Assembly: GCA_900541865.1 (NCBI GenBank)
Contig: UQLO01000009.1
Location: 1-64,000, forward strand
Length of the DNA stretch: 64,000 bases
Source of the DNA: an uncultured Porphyromonadaceae bacterium
GTDB lineage: Bacteria; Bacteroidota; Bacteroidia; Bacteroidales; Muribaculaceae
Direction: 5' to 3'
Below, in pieces: positions 28,265 through 37,947 of the stretch. The position numbers and the translations under genes are program-made. Position 1 is the stretch's first letter. Each line of letters starts with the position of its first letter. A model generated the notes under the pieces. That model was not told the DNA's origin. It worked only from the letters and a program-made list of their open reading frames with translations, and did not search any database.

Positions 28265-28283
28265 AAAAAAATCGCTAACTTTG
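28252..28283 (+). promoter_or_regulatory. clpP promoter
   Basis: TTTG (28,252-28,255), 20-bp spacer, TAACTTTG (28,276-28,283). The -33 box overlaps the last codons of the methyltransferase gene. A leader of about 50 nt would precede the clpP ATG at 28,341. Confidence 0.85.
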
Positions 28284-28340
28284 AACAAAGAAAACAACCC
28301 CGCCCGTTTCGGCAGGCGGAAACCATACTCCAAGAAGTAC

Positions 28341-29036
28341 ATGAACAACAACGATTTCAGAAAATTTGCAGTCGGACACCTCGGCATGAACGGCCTGGCT
28401 CTCGACCAGTATACCGCAGCAACGTCGGCCTCGGCCGCTCCCGTTGCTTCCTATATCAGCCCCACCATCATCGAGGAGCGCCAACTCAACGTGGCCCAGA
28501 TGGACGTGTTCTCCCGTCTTATGATGGACCGCATCATATTCCTGGGCACCGAGGTCAACGACTATACCGCCAACGTGATTCAGGCCCAGCTGCTCTATCT
28601 TGACTCTGCCGACCCCGGCAAGGATGTGAGCATCTACATCAACTCGCCCGGCGGCAGCGTCTACGCCGGCCTTGGCATCTACGACACCATGCAGTATATC
28701 TCGTCGGACGTCACCACCATCTGCACCGGCATAGCCGCCTCGATGGCCGCCGTGCTGCTCGTGGCCGGCGAGAAGGGCAAACGCTTTGCCCTGAAGCACT
28801 CCCGCGTGATGATACACCAACCTATGGGTGGCGCACAAGGCCAGGCTTCGGACATGGAAATCACCGTTCGCGAAATCCGCAAACTCAAAGACGAGCTCTA
28901 CCGCATCATCGCCGAGCACTCCGGCCAGCCCCTGGAAAAAGTCGAAAAGGACTCCGACCGCGACTACTGGATGACAGCCGAAGAGGCCCTCGCCTACGGC
29001 ATGATCGACAAAGTGCTCGAAAAAGCCCGCAAATAA
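28341..29036 (+). CDS. clpP: ATP-dependent Clp protease proteolytic subunit
   Basis: A 231-aa serine peptidase of the Clp complex. The catalytic serine lies in CTGIAASMAAVLLVAGE, the histidine in SRVMIHQPMGGAQGQASDM, and the aspartate in the SDRDYWMTAEEALAYGMID segment. IYINSPGGSVYAGLGIYDTM forms the oxyanion region. Residues 1-45 are an N-terminal extension, presumably removed on maturation. The ATG at 28,341 is preferred because the promoter maps just upstream. clpX follows 21 bp later, forming the expected operon. Confidence 0.96.
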   Translation: MNNNDFRKFAVGHLGMNGLALDQYTAATSASAAPVASYISPTIIEERQLNVAQMDVFSRLMMDRIIFLGTEVNDYTANVIQAQLLYLDSADPGKDVSIYINSPGGSVYAGLGIYDTMQYISSDVTTICTGIAASMAAVLLVAGEKGKRFALKHSRVMIHQPMGGAQGQASDMEITVREIRKLKDELYRIIAEHSGQPLEKVEKDSDRDYWMTAEEALAYGMIDKVLEKARK

Positions 29037-29057
29037 GCCTACACCATTCCATTTGAT

Positions 29058-30344
29058 ATGGCAAAAAAGAAAACCGAGATTTGCTGCAGCTTCTGCGGGC
29101 GCACCGAAGCCGAGGGTGCATCTATCATCCCGTCGCCCTCGAGCGATGCCGCCATCTGCGTGGACTGCATCGAAATGGCGGCCGAGGCTCTGGGCATTGC
29201 TCGCGACTTCTCCGAGGAGGAGTCGACCATACGCCGGGCCCGAAACGCAAACGGCAGCCGGCGCGCCACTAAGAAAACCGAGAGCAAGCCCATTCCGAAG
29301 CCCGCTGAAATAAAGAACTTTCTCGACCAGTATATCATCGGCCAGGACCAGGCGAAAAAATACCTTTCGGTGGCCGTCTACAACCACTACAAGCGCCTCG
29401 ACCAGCCTGCCGACAGCAACGACACCGAAATCGAGAAGAGCAACATCGTGATGGTAGGTCCCACCGGCACCGGCAAGACCCTGATAGCCCGCACCATAGC
29501 CCGTATGCTCGATGTGCCCTTCACCATCGTCGACGCTACGGTGCTCACCCAGGCCGGCTACGTCGGCGAGGACATCGAAAGCCTGCTGACCCGCCTGCTT
29601 CAGGTGGCCGACTACGACGTCAAGAAGGCCGAGCGAGGCATAGTCTTCATCGACGAAATCGACAAGATAGCCCGCAAGGGCGACAACCCGTCGATAACGC
29701 GCGACGTCGGCGGCGAAGGCGTGCAGCAGGGACTGCTCAAGCTGCTGGAGGGTACAGTGGCCAACGTGCCGCCCCAGGGAGGTCGCAAGCACCCCGAGCA
29801 GCCCATGATAGCCGTCGACACCAAGAACATACTCTTCATCTGCGGAGGTGCCTTCGACGGCATCGAGCAGGCCATCGCCCACCGCCTCAACAAGAGCTTC
29901 GTGGGGTTCTCCACCGACGAGAAGACACGCCGCATCGAACGCGACAACTATATGTCGCACGTGGCGCCCCAGGACCTCAAGACCTTCGGCCTCATCCCCG
30001 AAATCATCGGGCGCCTTCCCATCCTTGCGCACCTTGTGCCTCTTGACCGGGAAGCCCTGCGCCGCATCCTCACCGAGCCCAAAAACGCCATCGTACGGCA
30101 GTACGTCAAGCTCTTCGCCATGGACGGCGTGACTCTCACCTTCGCCGACGACGCCCTCGATTTCATCGTCGACAAGGCCATAGAGTTCAAACTCGGCGCC
30201 CGCGGCCTGCGTTCGATCGTCGAGACGGTGATGATGAACTCGATGTTCGAAATACCCTCGACAGATATCAAAGAATTCACCGTCACGGCCGACTTCTGCG
30301 CAGCCCAACTCGAAGCCGCCCATTTCGACGCCGCTACGGTGTAG
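29058..30344 (+). CDS. clpX: ATP-dependent Clp protease ATP-binding subunit ClpX
   Basis: A 428-aa AAA+ unfoldase that feeds substrates to ClpP. The N-terminal C4 zinc-binding domain shows CSFCGRTEAEG and ICVDCIEMA. The AAA+ module has Walker A GPTGTGKT, the pore loop GYVGEDIESLL, Walker B GIVFIDEIDKIARK, and the ClpP-binding segment of the IGF type replaced here by IGRLPILAHLVPL nearby (the tripeptide loop was not confirmed by eye). The C-terminal small domain contains KFKLGARGLRSIVE-like residues (EFKLGARGLRSIVE). It is cotranscribed with clpP. Confidence 0.96.
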   Translation: MAKKKTEICCSFCGRTEAEGASIIPSPSSDAAICVDCIEMAAEALGIARDFSEEESTIRRARNANGSRRATKKTESKPIPKPAEIKNFLDQYIIGQDQAKKYLSVAVYNHYKRLDQPADSNDTEIEKSNIVMVGPTGTGKTLIARTIARMLDVPFTIVDATVLTQAGYVGEDIESLLTRLLQVADYDVKKAERGIVFIDEIDKIARKGDNPSITRDVGGEGVQQGLLKLLEGTVANVPPQGGRKHPEQPMIAVDTKNILFICGGAFDGIEQAIAHRLNKSFVGFSTDEKTRRIERDNYMSHVAPQDLKTFGLIPEIIGRLPILAHLVPLDREALRRILTEPKNAIVRQYVKLFAMDGVTLTFADDALDFIVDKAIEFKLGARGLRSIVETVMMNSMFEIPSTDIKEFTVTADFCAAQLEAAHFDAATV

Positions 30345-30448
30345 CTCCCTCTCCCTCGCAAACAAGGTAAAAATAAGTTTTAAGTTTACAGTTCAAGTTT
30401 TCTTAGAGCAACCCAATCATTATCAGCACCATCATCCCACTCACCGCC

Positions 30449-32638
30449 ATGAGTCACGAACCATCCTTTCTTGCCGCCGCCCTGAAACGCCACTTTGGAT
30501 TCGATAAATTCAAAGGCAACCAGGAAGCAATCATACAAAACCTGCTTGACGGCAACGACACCTTCGTGATCATGCCCACCGGAGGCGGAAAAAGCATGTG
30601 CTACCAACTGCCGGCCCTGCTGAGCGAAGGCACCGCCATCGTGATTTCGCCATTGATTGCGCTGATGAAGAACCAGGTTGACGCCATGCGCCATTTCAGC
30701 GAGAACGACAGCATTGCCCACTTCCTCAACTCCTCGCTGACCCGTGCCGCCGTCGATGCCGTAAAGGCCGACATCGTCGACGGCAAAACCAAGATGCTGT
30801 ACGTGGCGCCCGAATCGCTCACCAAGGAAGAAAACATTGAATTTCTCAAGACTGTCCGCATCTCTTTCTATGCCGTCGACGAGGCCCACTGCATTTCCGA
30901 ATGGGGCCACGACTTCCGCCCGGAGTACCGCCGCATCCGCCCTATCATCAACGAGATAGGGTCTCGACCGGTCATTGCCCTCACCGCGACCGCAACTCCC
31001 AAGGTGCAGCACGACATCCAGAAGAACCTCGGAATGAACGAGGCCGGCGTGTTCAAAAGCTCTTTCAACCGCGAGAACCTCTACTACGAGGTGCGCCCCA
31101 AAACGGCCAACACCCCGACCGACATCATACGCTTCATAAAGCAGCGCCCCGGCAAGAGCGGCATCATCTACTGCCTGAGCCGAAAGCAAGTCGAGGACAT
31201 CGCCAAGCTACTGCAGGTCAACAACATCCGTGCTTTGGCGTACCACGCCGGCATGGACGGCAACATGCGCTCGGAGAACCAGGACGCCTTCCTGCTGGAG
31301 CGCGTCGACGTGATTGTGGCCACCATAGCCTTCGGCATGGGCATCGACAAGCCCGACGTGCGATTCGTCATTCACTACGATATGCCCAAGAGCCTCGAGG
31401 GCTACTACCAGGAGACGGGCCGTGCCGGCCGCGACGGCGGCGAAGGCTACTGCCTGGCCTTCTACTCGCGCAAGGACCTCCAGAAGATGGAGAAGTTCAT
31501 GCAGGGCAAGCCCGTGGCCGAGCAGGAAATCGGCAAGCAGCTCCTTGCCGAAACGGCCGCCTACGCCGAAAGCGCCGTTTGCCGGCGCCGCTCGCTGCTG
31601 CACTACTTCGGCGAGACTTACGGCTCCGAAAGATGCGGACATTGCGACAATTGTCTTAACGTCAAATCAAAAGTGGAAGCTAAAGAAGATCTCTGCGCCA
31701 CCCTTGAAACCGTGGTGGCTCTTAAAGAAAAATTCAAAGCAGAACATATAGTGGACGTGATGCTCGGCCGCCAGAGCGCGGACGTCAGGGCTTACTCCCA
31801 CGATGACCTTGAGGTGTTCGGATGCATGCAGGGCTCCGACATGCGCCATTTGGCCGCCGTGGTGCGCCAGGCAGTGCTCGACGGCTACCTCGAGCGCGGC
31901 GTCGAAAGCTACGGCGTGCTCAAAATCACCGCCAAAGGCAAGAAATATCTCAAAAACCCGACTTCCTTCAAGATGGTCGACGACACCGACTTCTCCGAGG
32001 AAGTGCCCGACGACGACGCCATCGTAAAGAGCGGCGCCGGCTGCGCCGCCGACCCCGAGCTCTTTGCCATCCTCAGCAACCTGCGCAAGCGCACAGCCCA
32101 GCATCTCAACCTGCCCCCCTACATCATCTTCCAGGACCCCTCGCTGGAGGCCATGGCGACTACATACCCTGTGACCCTCGACGAGCTGGCCGGCATCCCG
32201 GGCGTAGGCTCCGGAAAGGCCAAGCGCTACGGCCAGGAGTTTGTCGACGTTATCCGCTCTTATGTGGAAGAAAACGAAATCGAGCGCCCCGAGGATATGC
32301 GGGTGCGCACCGTGGCCAACAAGAGCAAGCTCAAAATCGGCATCATCCAGGCCATCGACCGCAAAATAGACCTCAACGAAATCGCCTTCTCCAACGGCAT
32401 AGACTTCGACCAACTTCTGGACGAGATAGAGGCCATCGTCAACGCCGGCACCCGAATCAACATCGGATATTTCATCGATGCCGTAATCGACCCCGACGAC
32501 CAGGACGACATCTTCGACTACTTCCGCAATTCGACCACCGACAGCCTCGAGGAGGCCTACCGCGCCCTATGCTCCGACTTCTCCGAGGAGGAGGTGCGCC
32601 TGGTGCGCATCAAGTTCCTCAGCGACCTCGGCAACTGA
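30449..32638 (+). CDS. recQ: ATP-dependent DNA helicase RecQ
   Basis: A 729-aa superfamily-2 helicase for recombination and replication repair. Motif 0/I is FKGNQEAIIQNLL and MPTGGGKSMCYQLPA; motif II is DEAHCISEWGHDFRPEY; motifs V-VI include AFGMGIDKPDVRFV and YYQETGRAGRDGG. The zinc-binding region (CRRRSLLHYFGE, CGHCDNC) and winged-helix RQC domain follow, then an HRDC domain near residues 555-630 (LAGIPGVGSGKAKRYG). About 95 further residues at the C-terminus are typical of Bacteroidota RecQ. It stands between clpX and the kinase fusion gene. Confidence 0.95.
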   Translation: MSHEPSFLAAALKRHFGFDKFKGNQEAIIQNLLDGNDTFVIMPTGGGKSMCYQLPALLSEGTAIVISPLIALMKNQVDAMRHFSENDSIAHFLNSSLTRAAVDAVKADIVDGKTKMLYVAPESLTKEENIEFLKTVRISFYAVDEAHCISEWGHDFRPEYRRIRPIINEIGSRPVIALTATATPKVQHDIQKNLGMNEAGVFKSSFNRENLYYEVRPKTANTPTDIIRFIKQRPGKSGIIYCLSRKQVEDIAKLLQVNNIRALAYHAGMDGNMRSENQDAFLLERVDVIVATIAFGMGIDKPDVRFVIHYDMPKSLEGYYQETGRAGRDGGEGYCLAFYSRKDLQKMEKFMQGKPVAEQEIGKQLLAETAAYAESAVCRRRSLLHYFGETYGSERCGHCDNCLNVKSKVEAKEDLCATLETVVALKEKFKAEHIVDVMLGRQSADVRAYSHDDLEVFGCMQGSDMRHLAAVVRQAVLDGYLERGVESYGVLKITAKGKKYLKNPTSFKMVDDTDFSEEVPDDDAIVKSGAGCAADPELFAILSNLRKRTAQHLNLPPYIIFQDPSLEAMATTYPVTLDELAGIPGVGSGKAKRYGQEFVDVIRSYVEENEIERPEDMRVRTVANKSKLKIGIIQAIDRKIDLNEIAFSNGIDFDQLLDEIEAIVNAGTRINIGYFIDAVIDPDDQDDIFDYFRNSTTDSLEEAYRALCSDFSEEEVRLVRIKFLSDLGN

Positions 32639-32665
32639 TAAAACACGCTAACTCATTAAATCCCA

Positions 32666-34102
32666 ATGGATACCGCAAAACTGTCCACTCTCTACAAGCA
32701 GGCGGTGGGCAAAATACCCACCGAGGTAGTCGAACTGCCCTCCTCCGGCTCCAACCGCCGCTATTTCCGACTCAAGGCACCCGACGCCAAAAGTCTAATC
32801 GGCGTTATCGGCACCTCGGTCGACGAAAACCGTGCCTTTATCTACATGGCCGGCCATTTTGCCGAAAAGGGCATCCCCGTGCCTGAGGTGGTCGCCGTCA
32901 GCGACGACGGCTTGCGGTATCTTCAGACCGACCTGGGCGACATTCTCCTCTTCCAGGCCATCGAGAAAGGGCGCGCAACCCGCTCTTTCTCCGCCCACGA
33001 GCGCGAGCTGCTGGTGAAGACCATACGCCGGCTGCCCGACATTCAGTTCAAGGGCGCCGAGGGCTTTGATTTCACAAAGTGCTATCCCGCCGTAGCCTTC
33101 GACTCCCGCACCATTATGTGGGACCTCAACTACTTCAAGTACTGCTTCCTGAAGGCCACCGGGCTGGAGTTCGACGAATCGCGCCTGGAGGACGACTTCC
33201 AGCGCATGGCGCGAGTGCTGATGCAGGCCGACTCGGGCACTTTCATGTACCGCGACTTCCAGAGCCGCAACGTGATGGTACGCTCGGGCGAACCTTGGTT
33301 CATTGATTTTCAGGGCGGGCGGCGCGGTCCATTCTACTACGACGTGGCCTCCTTCCTCTGGCAGGCAAAGGCTAATATACCGGACAGTCTGCGAATGGAC
33401 CTACTGGCAGAATACCTCGACGCCCTCCACAAGTACCGTCCCCTCGACGAAGGCGAATTTATGGCCACCCTGCGCCACTTCGTGCTCTTCAGAACCCTGC
33501 AGGTGCTGGGCGCCTACGGCTTCCGTGGATACTTCGAAAAGAAGCCCCACTTCATGCAGAGCGTGCCCTTTGCAATCGCAAACCTCCGCGCTTTGGTCAA
33601 GGAACCCTACGAAGAATATCCCTATCTGAGCGAATTGCTCCATAAGCTGGTCAACATGAAGCAGTTTGCCGACGACCTCGACAAACGCACCCTGACTGTC
33701 AAGGTGCTCAGCTTCGCCTACAAAAAAGGTATTCCCAACGACCCCACCGGCAACGGCGGCGGCTTCGTCTTCGACTGCCGTGCCATCAACAACCCCGGAA
33801 AATACGAGCGCTACAAGCCCTTTACGGGTCTTGACTCCTGCGTGATCGAATTTCTCGAAAACGACGGCGAGGTGCTCGACTTCCTCGATGCATGCTACCG
33901 GCTCGTCGACGCTTCTGTGGCGCGATATGTGGAGCGCGGATTCACCAACCTCATGGTAGCCTTCGGCTGCACCGGCGGCCGTCATCGCTCCGTCTACTGC
34001 GCCCAGCATATGGCCGAACACATCGCCCGCAAGTTCAACGTAAAAGTGGAACTCGTTCACCGCGAGCAGGATATCGACCAGACTTTCAACGTCAAGGAAT
34101 GA
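32666..34102 (+). CDS. Sugar phosphotransferase fused to RapZ C-terminal domain (AmgK-like)
   Basis: A 478-aa two-domain protein. Residues 1-330 form an aminoglycoside-phosphotransferase-fold kinase: SSGSNRRYFRL near the start, catalytic loop MYRDFQSRNVMV, and metal-binding WFIDFQGGRRGPFYYD. Residues about 345-478 match the C-terminal domain of RapZ (VLSFAYKKGIPND, GGGFVFDCRAINNPG, VAFGCTGGRHRSVY). In E. coli that RapZ domain senses glucosamine-6-phosphate. The kinase half resembles AmgK, the anomeric kinase for N-acetylmuramate and N-acetylglucosamine. The stop codon overlaps the start of the nucleotidyltransferase gene, matching an AmgK/MurU pair. Sugar specificity is inferred. Confidence 0.85.
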   Translation: MDTAKLSTLYKQAVGKIPTEVVELPSSGSNRRYFRLKAPDAKSLIGVIGTSVDENRAFIYMAGHFAEKGIPVPEVVAVSDDGLRYLQTDLGDILLFQAIEKGRATRSFSAHERELLVKTIRRLPDIQFKGAEGFDFTKCYPAVAFDSRTIMWDLNYFKYCFLKATGLEFDESRLEDDFQRMARVLMQADSGTFMYRDFQSRNVMVRSGEPWFIDFQGGRRGPFYYDVASFLWQAKANIPDSLRMDLLAEYLDALHKYRPLDEGEFMATLRHFVLFRTLQVLGAYGFRGYFEKKPHFMQSVPFAIANLRALVKEPYEEYPYLSELLHKLVNMKQFADDLDKRTLTVKVLSFAYKKGIPNDPTGNGGGFVFDCRAINNPGKYERYKPFTGLDSCVIEFLENDGEVLDFLDACYRLVDASVARYVERGFTNLMVAFGCTGGRHRSVYCAQHMAEHIARKFNVKVELVHREQDIDQTFNVKE

Positions 34103-34860
34103 AGGCCGTAGTTTTCGCCGCCGGAGTAGGCACTCGCCTCAAACCTTTCACCGACTACCACCCCAAGGCCCTCGTAGAGGTCGGGGGAAAGCCCGTCCTC
34201 GAGCGCGTGATGCGCAAACTTGTGGCTGCCGGCGCCGACGGCATCGTGGTCAACATCCACCACTTTCCGGAGCAGATACGCCGTTTTCTTGCCGACACTG
34301 ACTTCGGCGTACCCGTCGAAATAAGCGACGAGTCAGCGCTGCTGCTCGACACCGCCGGCGCCCTCGCCAAAATAGCGCGCGAGTCGGCGATGATGGCCGG
34401 TCTCGACCCGGAAGAACCCGTGGTGGTACACAACGCCGACATCCTCACCGACTTCCCCATCGCCGAAATGGTCGAGGAGCATCGCCGGGCCGACGCCGAC
34501 GCAACCGTGCTGGTCGAGCCGAATCGCTTCTCCACCCGCGCCTTCCTCTTCGACGACACCGGACGCCTCCACGGTTGGCACAACACCACAACCGGGCAAA
34601 CCAAACCCGCCGCCCTCGTCACCACCGGCCTCGTCAGTGCCCCATTTGGAGGCGTTCATGTGCTCAAACGGCGCACTCTCGACCTTATTGCCGACGCTTT
34701 CGGGTCCGAGATTGCACCGCTCGGCATCACCGACTGGTACCTTGACAATTGTCGCGCTCTCCACATCCACGCCTACACCCCTTCGGCCCCCTACCGCTGG
34801 CACGACATCGGCACCCCCGAAAAACTCGCTGCCGCCCGCGCCGACCGCCTCCTGAAGTAA
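34099..34860 (+). CDS. Sugar-1-phosphate nucleotidyltransferase (MurU-like)
   Basis: A 253-aa nucleotidyltransferase with the signature AVVFAAGVGTRLKPFTDYHP, KALVEVGGKPVLERVM, and metal-binding VVHNADILTDFP. It ends in YRWHDIGTPEKLAAAR. Size and motifs resemble MurU, which makes UDP-N-acetylmuramate from the 1-phosphate. The ATG overlaps the TGA of the upstream kinase (ATGA), indicating translational coupling. Together they would return cell-wall sugars directly to UDP-MurNAc. Other sugar-1-phosphates cannot be excluded. Confidence 0.85.
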   Translation: MKAVVFAAGVGTRLKPFTDYHPKALVEVGGKPVLERVMRKLVAAGADGIVVNIHHFPEQIRRFLADTDFGVPVEISDESALLLDTAGALAKIARESAMMAGLDPEEPVVVHNADILTDFPIAEMVEEHRRADADATVLVEPNRFSTRAFLFDDTGRLHGWHNTTTGQTKPAALVTTGLVSAPFGGVHVLKRRTLDLIADAFGSEIAPLGITDWYLDNCRALHIHAYTPSAPYRWHDIGTPEKLAAARADRLLK

Positions 34861-35050
34861 GAAGGCCTCGGCGCGCCGTATTCCTCATTCCGACAGACCC
34901 TTTCGCAGGCATTATGGAGCGAGGACTTCAGTCCTCGCCGACCCGCCGGTGCTTTCTTCTTTCGCGAAGAATCCCTTCGGGAGAGGCGAGGGCTGAAGCC
35001 CTCGGTCCATACGTTTGCCGCCCCTTTCGCTGCCTACGGGGCGCCGAAAA
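34861..35050. repeat. Intergenic palindromic repeats between convergent murU-like gene and alaS
   Basis: TATGGAGCGAGGACTTCAGTCCTCG (around 34,914-34,938) and GGCGAGGGCTGAAGCCCTCGG (34,993-35,006) are two related palindromes in opposite orientation. They resemble the GGAGCGGGGATTTGCAATCCCCGC word of the 17.5-18.8 kb array in architecture but differ in the loop-side sequence. They may serve as a bidirectional terminator for the converging genes. Confidence 0.7.
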
Positions 35051-37678
35051 TCAGTGGATAGCGGCGGTGAGGGTAGCGAAAGCTGCGTTGAGTCCTTCGG
35101 CGTCTTTACCGCCGGCCTGGGCGAAACCGGGCTGACCGCCACCACCGCCCTTGATAGCCTTGGCAGCCTCACGCACCGCTGTGGAGGCGTTTGCACCGGC
35201 TTTGACGAGGTCGTCGGTGAGCGCTACGGTGAGCAGGGGCTTGCCGGCAGGGTCGCTTGTAGCGGCAACAAAGGCCGTTGCTTTGGGCGACTGCGCACGC
35301 ACTGCGAAAGCTACACCCTTGACTACGTCGGGCAGGCGCGTGCCCTGCATGGTTACGAGAGTAGTGCCGTCGGGGGTGTGGGTGGCGTGAGCGAGGGCGT
35401 CTTTGGCCATAGCGTCGATGCGCTCGGCGAAATGCTGCTCTACCTGGTGCTTGAGGTCGGCGTTTTCGTCGATGAACTTGCGGACCGTGCCCAGGAGGTC
35501 GGGCACGTTGTTGAACATCGCATTGAGGGCGCGGAGGGTGTCGGTGGCCTCATCGACGGCTTTCTCGACGTTCTCGCCGGTGATAGCCTCTATTCGACGA
35601 ATGCCGGCGGCCACACTACTCTCGCCTACTATGCGGATCATGCCGATGTTGCCCGTATTGTCGACGTGAGTGCCGCCGCAGAGTTCTACGGAGTCGCCGT
35701 AGCGTATCACGCGCACCTTGTCGCCATACTTCTCGCCGAAGAGAGCCATAGCGCCCATGCCGCGGGCCTCGGCGATGGGGAGGTCGCGGTGTTCGTCGCG
35801 GGCTATTGCTTTGCGCACCTCGCGATTGGCAAGATGTTCTACCTGACGAAGCTCTTCGGGGGTAACCTTCTGGAAATGGGAGAAGTCGAAGCGAAGCACT
35901 TTATCGCTCACAAAGGAGCCTTTCTGCTCAACGTGGTTGCCGAGCACTTGGCGAAGCGCCTGATGAAGCAGGTGGGTGGCGGTGTGGTTTGCGGCGATAG
36001 CGTTGCGGCGCTCGGTGTCGATAGCGGCAGTGAAAACGGCCTCGGGGTTCTCGGGCAGACGGTCGACGATGTGCACGCCAACACCGTTTTCGCGCTTTGT
36101 GTCGCCGATCCGTATGCTTTTTCCGGTTGCTGCGTCGGTGAGAGTACCGCTGTCGCCTACCTGTCCGCCCATCTCAGCGTAGAAGGGCGTGCGGTCGAGG
36201 ATGAGCTGGTAGAATTCGCGGTTTTTCTGCTTTACGTGGCGATAGCGCAGGATGCGGCACTCGGCTTGGGCAGCGTCGTAGCCCACAAACTGCTGCTCGC
36301 CCTCGGCGAGAATCACCCAGTCGCCGGCCTCTACGGCAGCGGCGGCGCGGGCACGCTGCTTCTGGGCAGCCATCTCGCTATCGAAGCCGGCCTGGTCGAC
36401 GGTCATACCGTAGTCCTTGAGGATGAGCATGGTGAGGTCGAGCGGGAAGCCATAAGTATCGTAGAGGGTAAAGGCCTGCTTGCCGGGGAGCACGTCGGAG
36501 CCGGCGGCTTTGGCAGCCTTTGCGGCATCGTCGAGCATACGGATGCCGTTCTCGAGAGTGCGCAGGAAGGCATCCTCCTCCTCCTTGATAACGCGCATGA
36601 TAAGCTCGCGCTGAGCGGGCAGCTCGGGGTAAGCCTCGCCCATGCCCTCGATGAGAGTGTCGACCAGGCGGTACATAAAGGCCTGCTTCTGGTCGAGGAA
36701 GGAGTAAGCATAGCGCACGGCGCGTCGGAGGATTCGGCGGATTACGTAGCCGGCCTTGGCGTTCGAGGGCAGCTGAGAGTCGGCGATGGAGAAGGCGATG
36801 GTGCGGACGTGGTCGGCGATTACTCGCATGGCAACGTCGACATTTCGGTCCTTGCCGTACTCCTTGCCGCTCAAGGAGGCTATCTTGGAGATCAGAGGCG
36901 TGAAAACGTCGGTGTCGTAGTTCGAGGTCTTGCCCTGCAGGGCCATGCAGAGGCGCTCGAAGCCCATACCGGTGTCTATCACCTTTGCGGGCAGGGGCTC
37001 GAGCGAGCCGTCGGCCTTGCGGTTATACTGCATGAAGACCAGATTCCAAATCTCGATAACCTGGGGATGGTCGTGGTTGACCAGGTCGCGGCCGGCCACA
37101 GCGGCTCGCTCCTGGTCGGAACGGAGGTCGATGTGAATCTCCGAGCAGGGGCCGCAGGGACCCGTGTCGCCCATTTCCCAGAAGTTGTCGTGCTTGTTGC
37201 CGTTGAGGATGTGGTCGGCGGGGAGATGACGCCCCCAGATGGCGGCAGCCTCGTCGTCGCGGCTCAAACCTTCGTCGGGAGCACCTTCGAATACGGTGGC
37301 ATAGAGACGCTGGGGGTCAAGGCCGAGCACGTCGACCAGGTACTCCCACGCCATATTGATGGCCTCCTCTTTGAAATAGTCGCCAAAACTCCAGTTGCCA
37401 AGCATCTCGAACATAGTGTGGTGGTAGGTGTCGTGACCCACCTCCTCAAGATCGTTGTGCTTGCCGCTGACGCGCAGACACTTCTGCGAGTCGGCAACAC
37501 GGCGAAACTCCGGAACTCGCTGTCCCAGAATAATATCCTTGAATTGGTTCATACCGGCGTTGGTGAACATCAGCGTCGGGTCATCCTTGATAACCATGGG
37601 TGCCGAAGGCACTATGCGGTGGTTCTTGGATTCAAAAAAATCCTTGAACGACTGGCGAATCTCTTTGGCTGTAAGCAT
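35051..37678 (-). CDS. alaS: Alanyl-tRNA synthetase
   Basis: An 875-aa synthetase with the usual order. The aminoacylation core begins MLTAKEIRQSFKDFFESKNH, with HHTMFEMLGNWSFGDYFK and MGDTGPCGPCSEIHID. The editing domain carries NHTATHLLHQALRQVL (HxxxH) and the second metal site CGGTHVDNTGNIG. The C-terminal domain is glycine-rich (KGGGGGQPGFAQAGGK), a typical tRNA-contacting segment. The ATG at 37,678 is the standard start; an upstream frame of 92 codons crosses the promoter and is not used. Confidence 0.96.
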   Translation of the reverse strand: MLTAKEIRQSFKDFFESKNHRIVPSAPMVIKDDPTLMFTNAGMNQFKDIILGQRVPEFRRVADSQKCLRVSGKHNDLEEVGHDTYHHTMFEMLGNWSFGDYFKEEAINMAWEYLVDVLGLDPQRLYATVFEGAPDEGLSRDDEAAAIWGRHLPADHILNGNKHDNFWEMGDTGPCGPCSEIHIDLRSDQERAAVAGRDLVNHDHPQVIEIWNLVFMQYNRKADGSLEPLPAKVIDTGMGFERLCMALQGKTSNYDTDVFTPLISKIASLSGKEYGKDRNVDVAMRVIADHVRTIAFSIADSQLPSNAKAGYVIRRILRRAVRYAYSFLDQKQAFMYRLVDTLIEGMGEAYPELPAQRELIMRVIKEEEDAFLRTLENGIRMLDDAAKAAKAAGSDVLPGKQAFTLYDTYGFPLDLTMLILKDYGMTVDQAGFDSEMAAQKQRARAAAAVEAGDWVILAEGEQQFVGYDAAQAECRILRYRHVKQKNREFYQLILDRTPFYAEMGGQVGDSGTLTDAATGKSIRIGDTKRENGVGVHIVDRLPENPEAVFTAAIDTERRNAIAANHTATHLLHQALRQVLGNHVEQKGSFVSDKVLRFDFSHFQKVTPEELRQVEHLANREVRKAIARDEHRDLPIAEARGMGAMALFGEKYGDKVRVIRYGDSVELCGGTHVDNTGNIGMIRIVGESSVAAGIRRIEAITGENVEKAVDEATDTLRALNAMFNNVPDLLGTVRKFIDENADLKHQVEQHFAERIDAMAKDALAHATHTPDGTTLVTMQGTRLPDVVKGVAFAVRAQSPKATAFVAATSDPAGKPLLTVALTDDLVKAGANASTAVREAAKAIKGGGGGQPGFAQAGGKDAEGLNAAFATLTAAIH

Positions 37679-37761
37679 ACTGTAGATATGAAAAACGAAG
37701 TGCGGGTCGCCGGGGAAAAGCCGCGGAAGACAACCCGCGGGGCCCGAGCCCAAAAACACTG

Positions 37762-37792
37762 CAAAATTACTGCAAATTCCCCGATTATGCAA
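37762..37792 (-). promoter_or_regulatory. alaS promoter
   Basis: Minus strand: TTG (37,792-37,790), 20-bp spacer, TAATTTTG (37,769-37,762). The leader of about 80 nt contains a GC-rich inverted segment (CCGCGGG...CCCGCGG around 37,720-37,745) that could form a hairpin ahead of the start codon. Confidence 0.7.
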
Positions 37793-37947
37793 CCACCGCC
37801 CCAACTTCTTGCCCCAACACCCCTCCGCAACAGATTTCATCGCTCGCGCGCAAACAGCCCGCACTGATAGCCGCCGACATATAAAGCAGCCTCTCAGCCA
37901 CTTAACCCGGTGCGCACAAAAAGCCGATATTTTTTCTTGCCAAAAAA

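Noticed and set aside
28275..30365. Minus-strand frame (696 codons) across clpP and clpX
   Set aside because: It spans two well-identified genes on the plus strand.
35015..37867. Long plus-strand frame (950 codons) opposite alaS
   Set aside because: It lies exactly over alaS, whose catalytic and editing motifs are intact on the minus strand.
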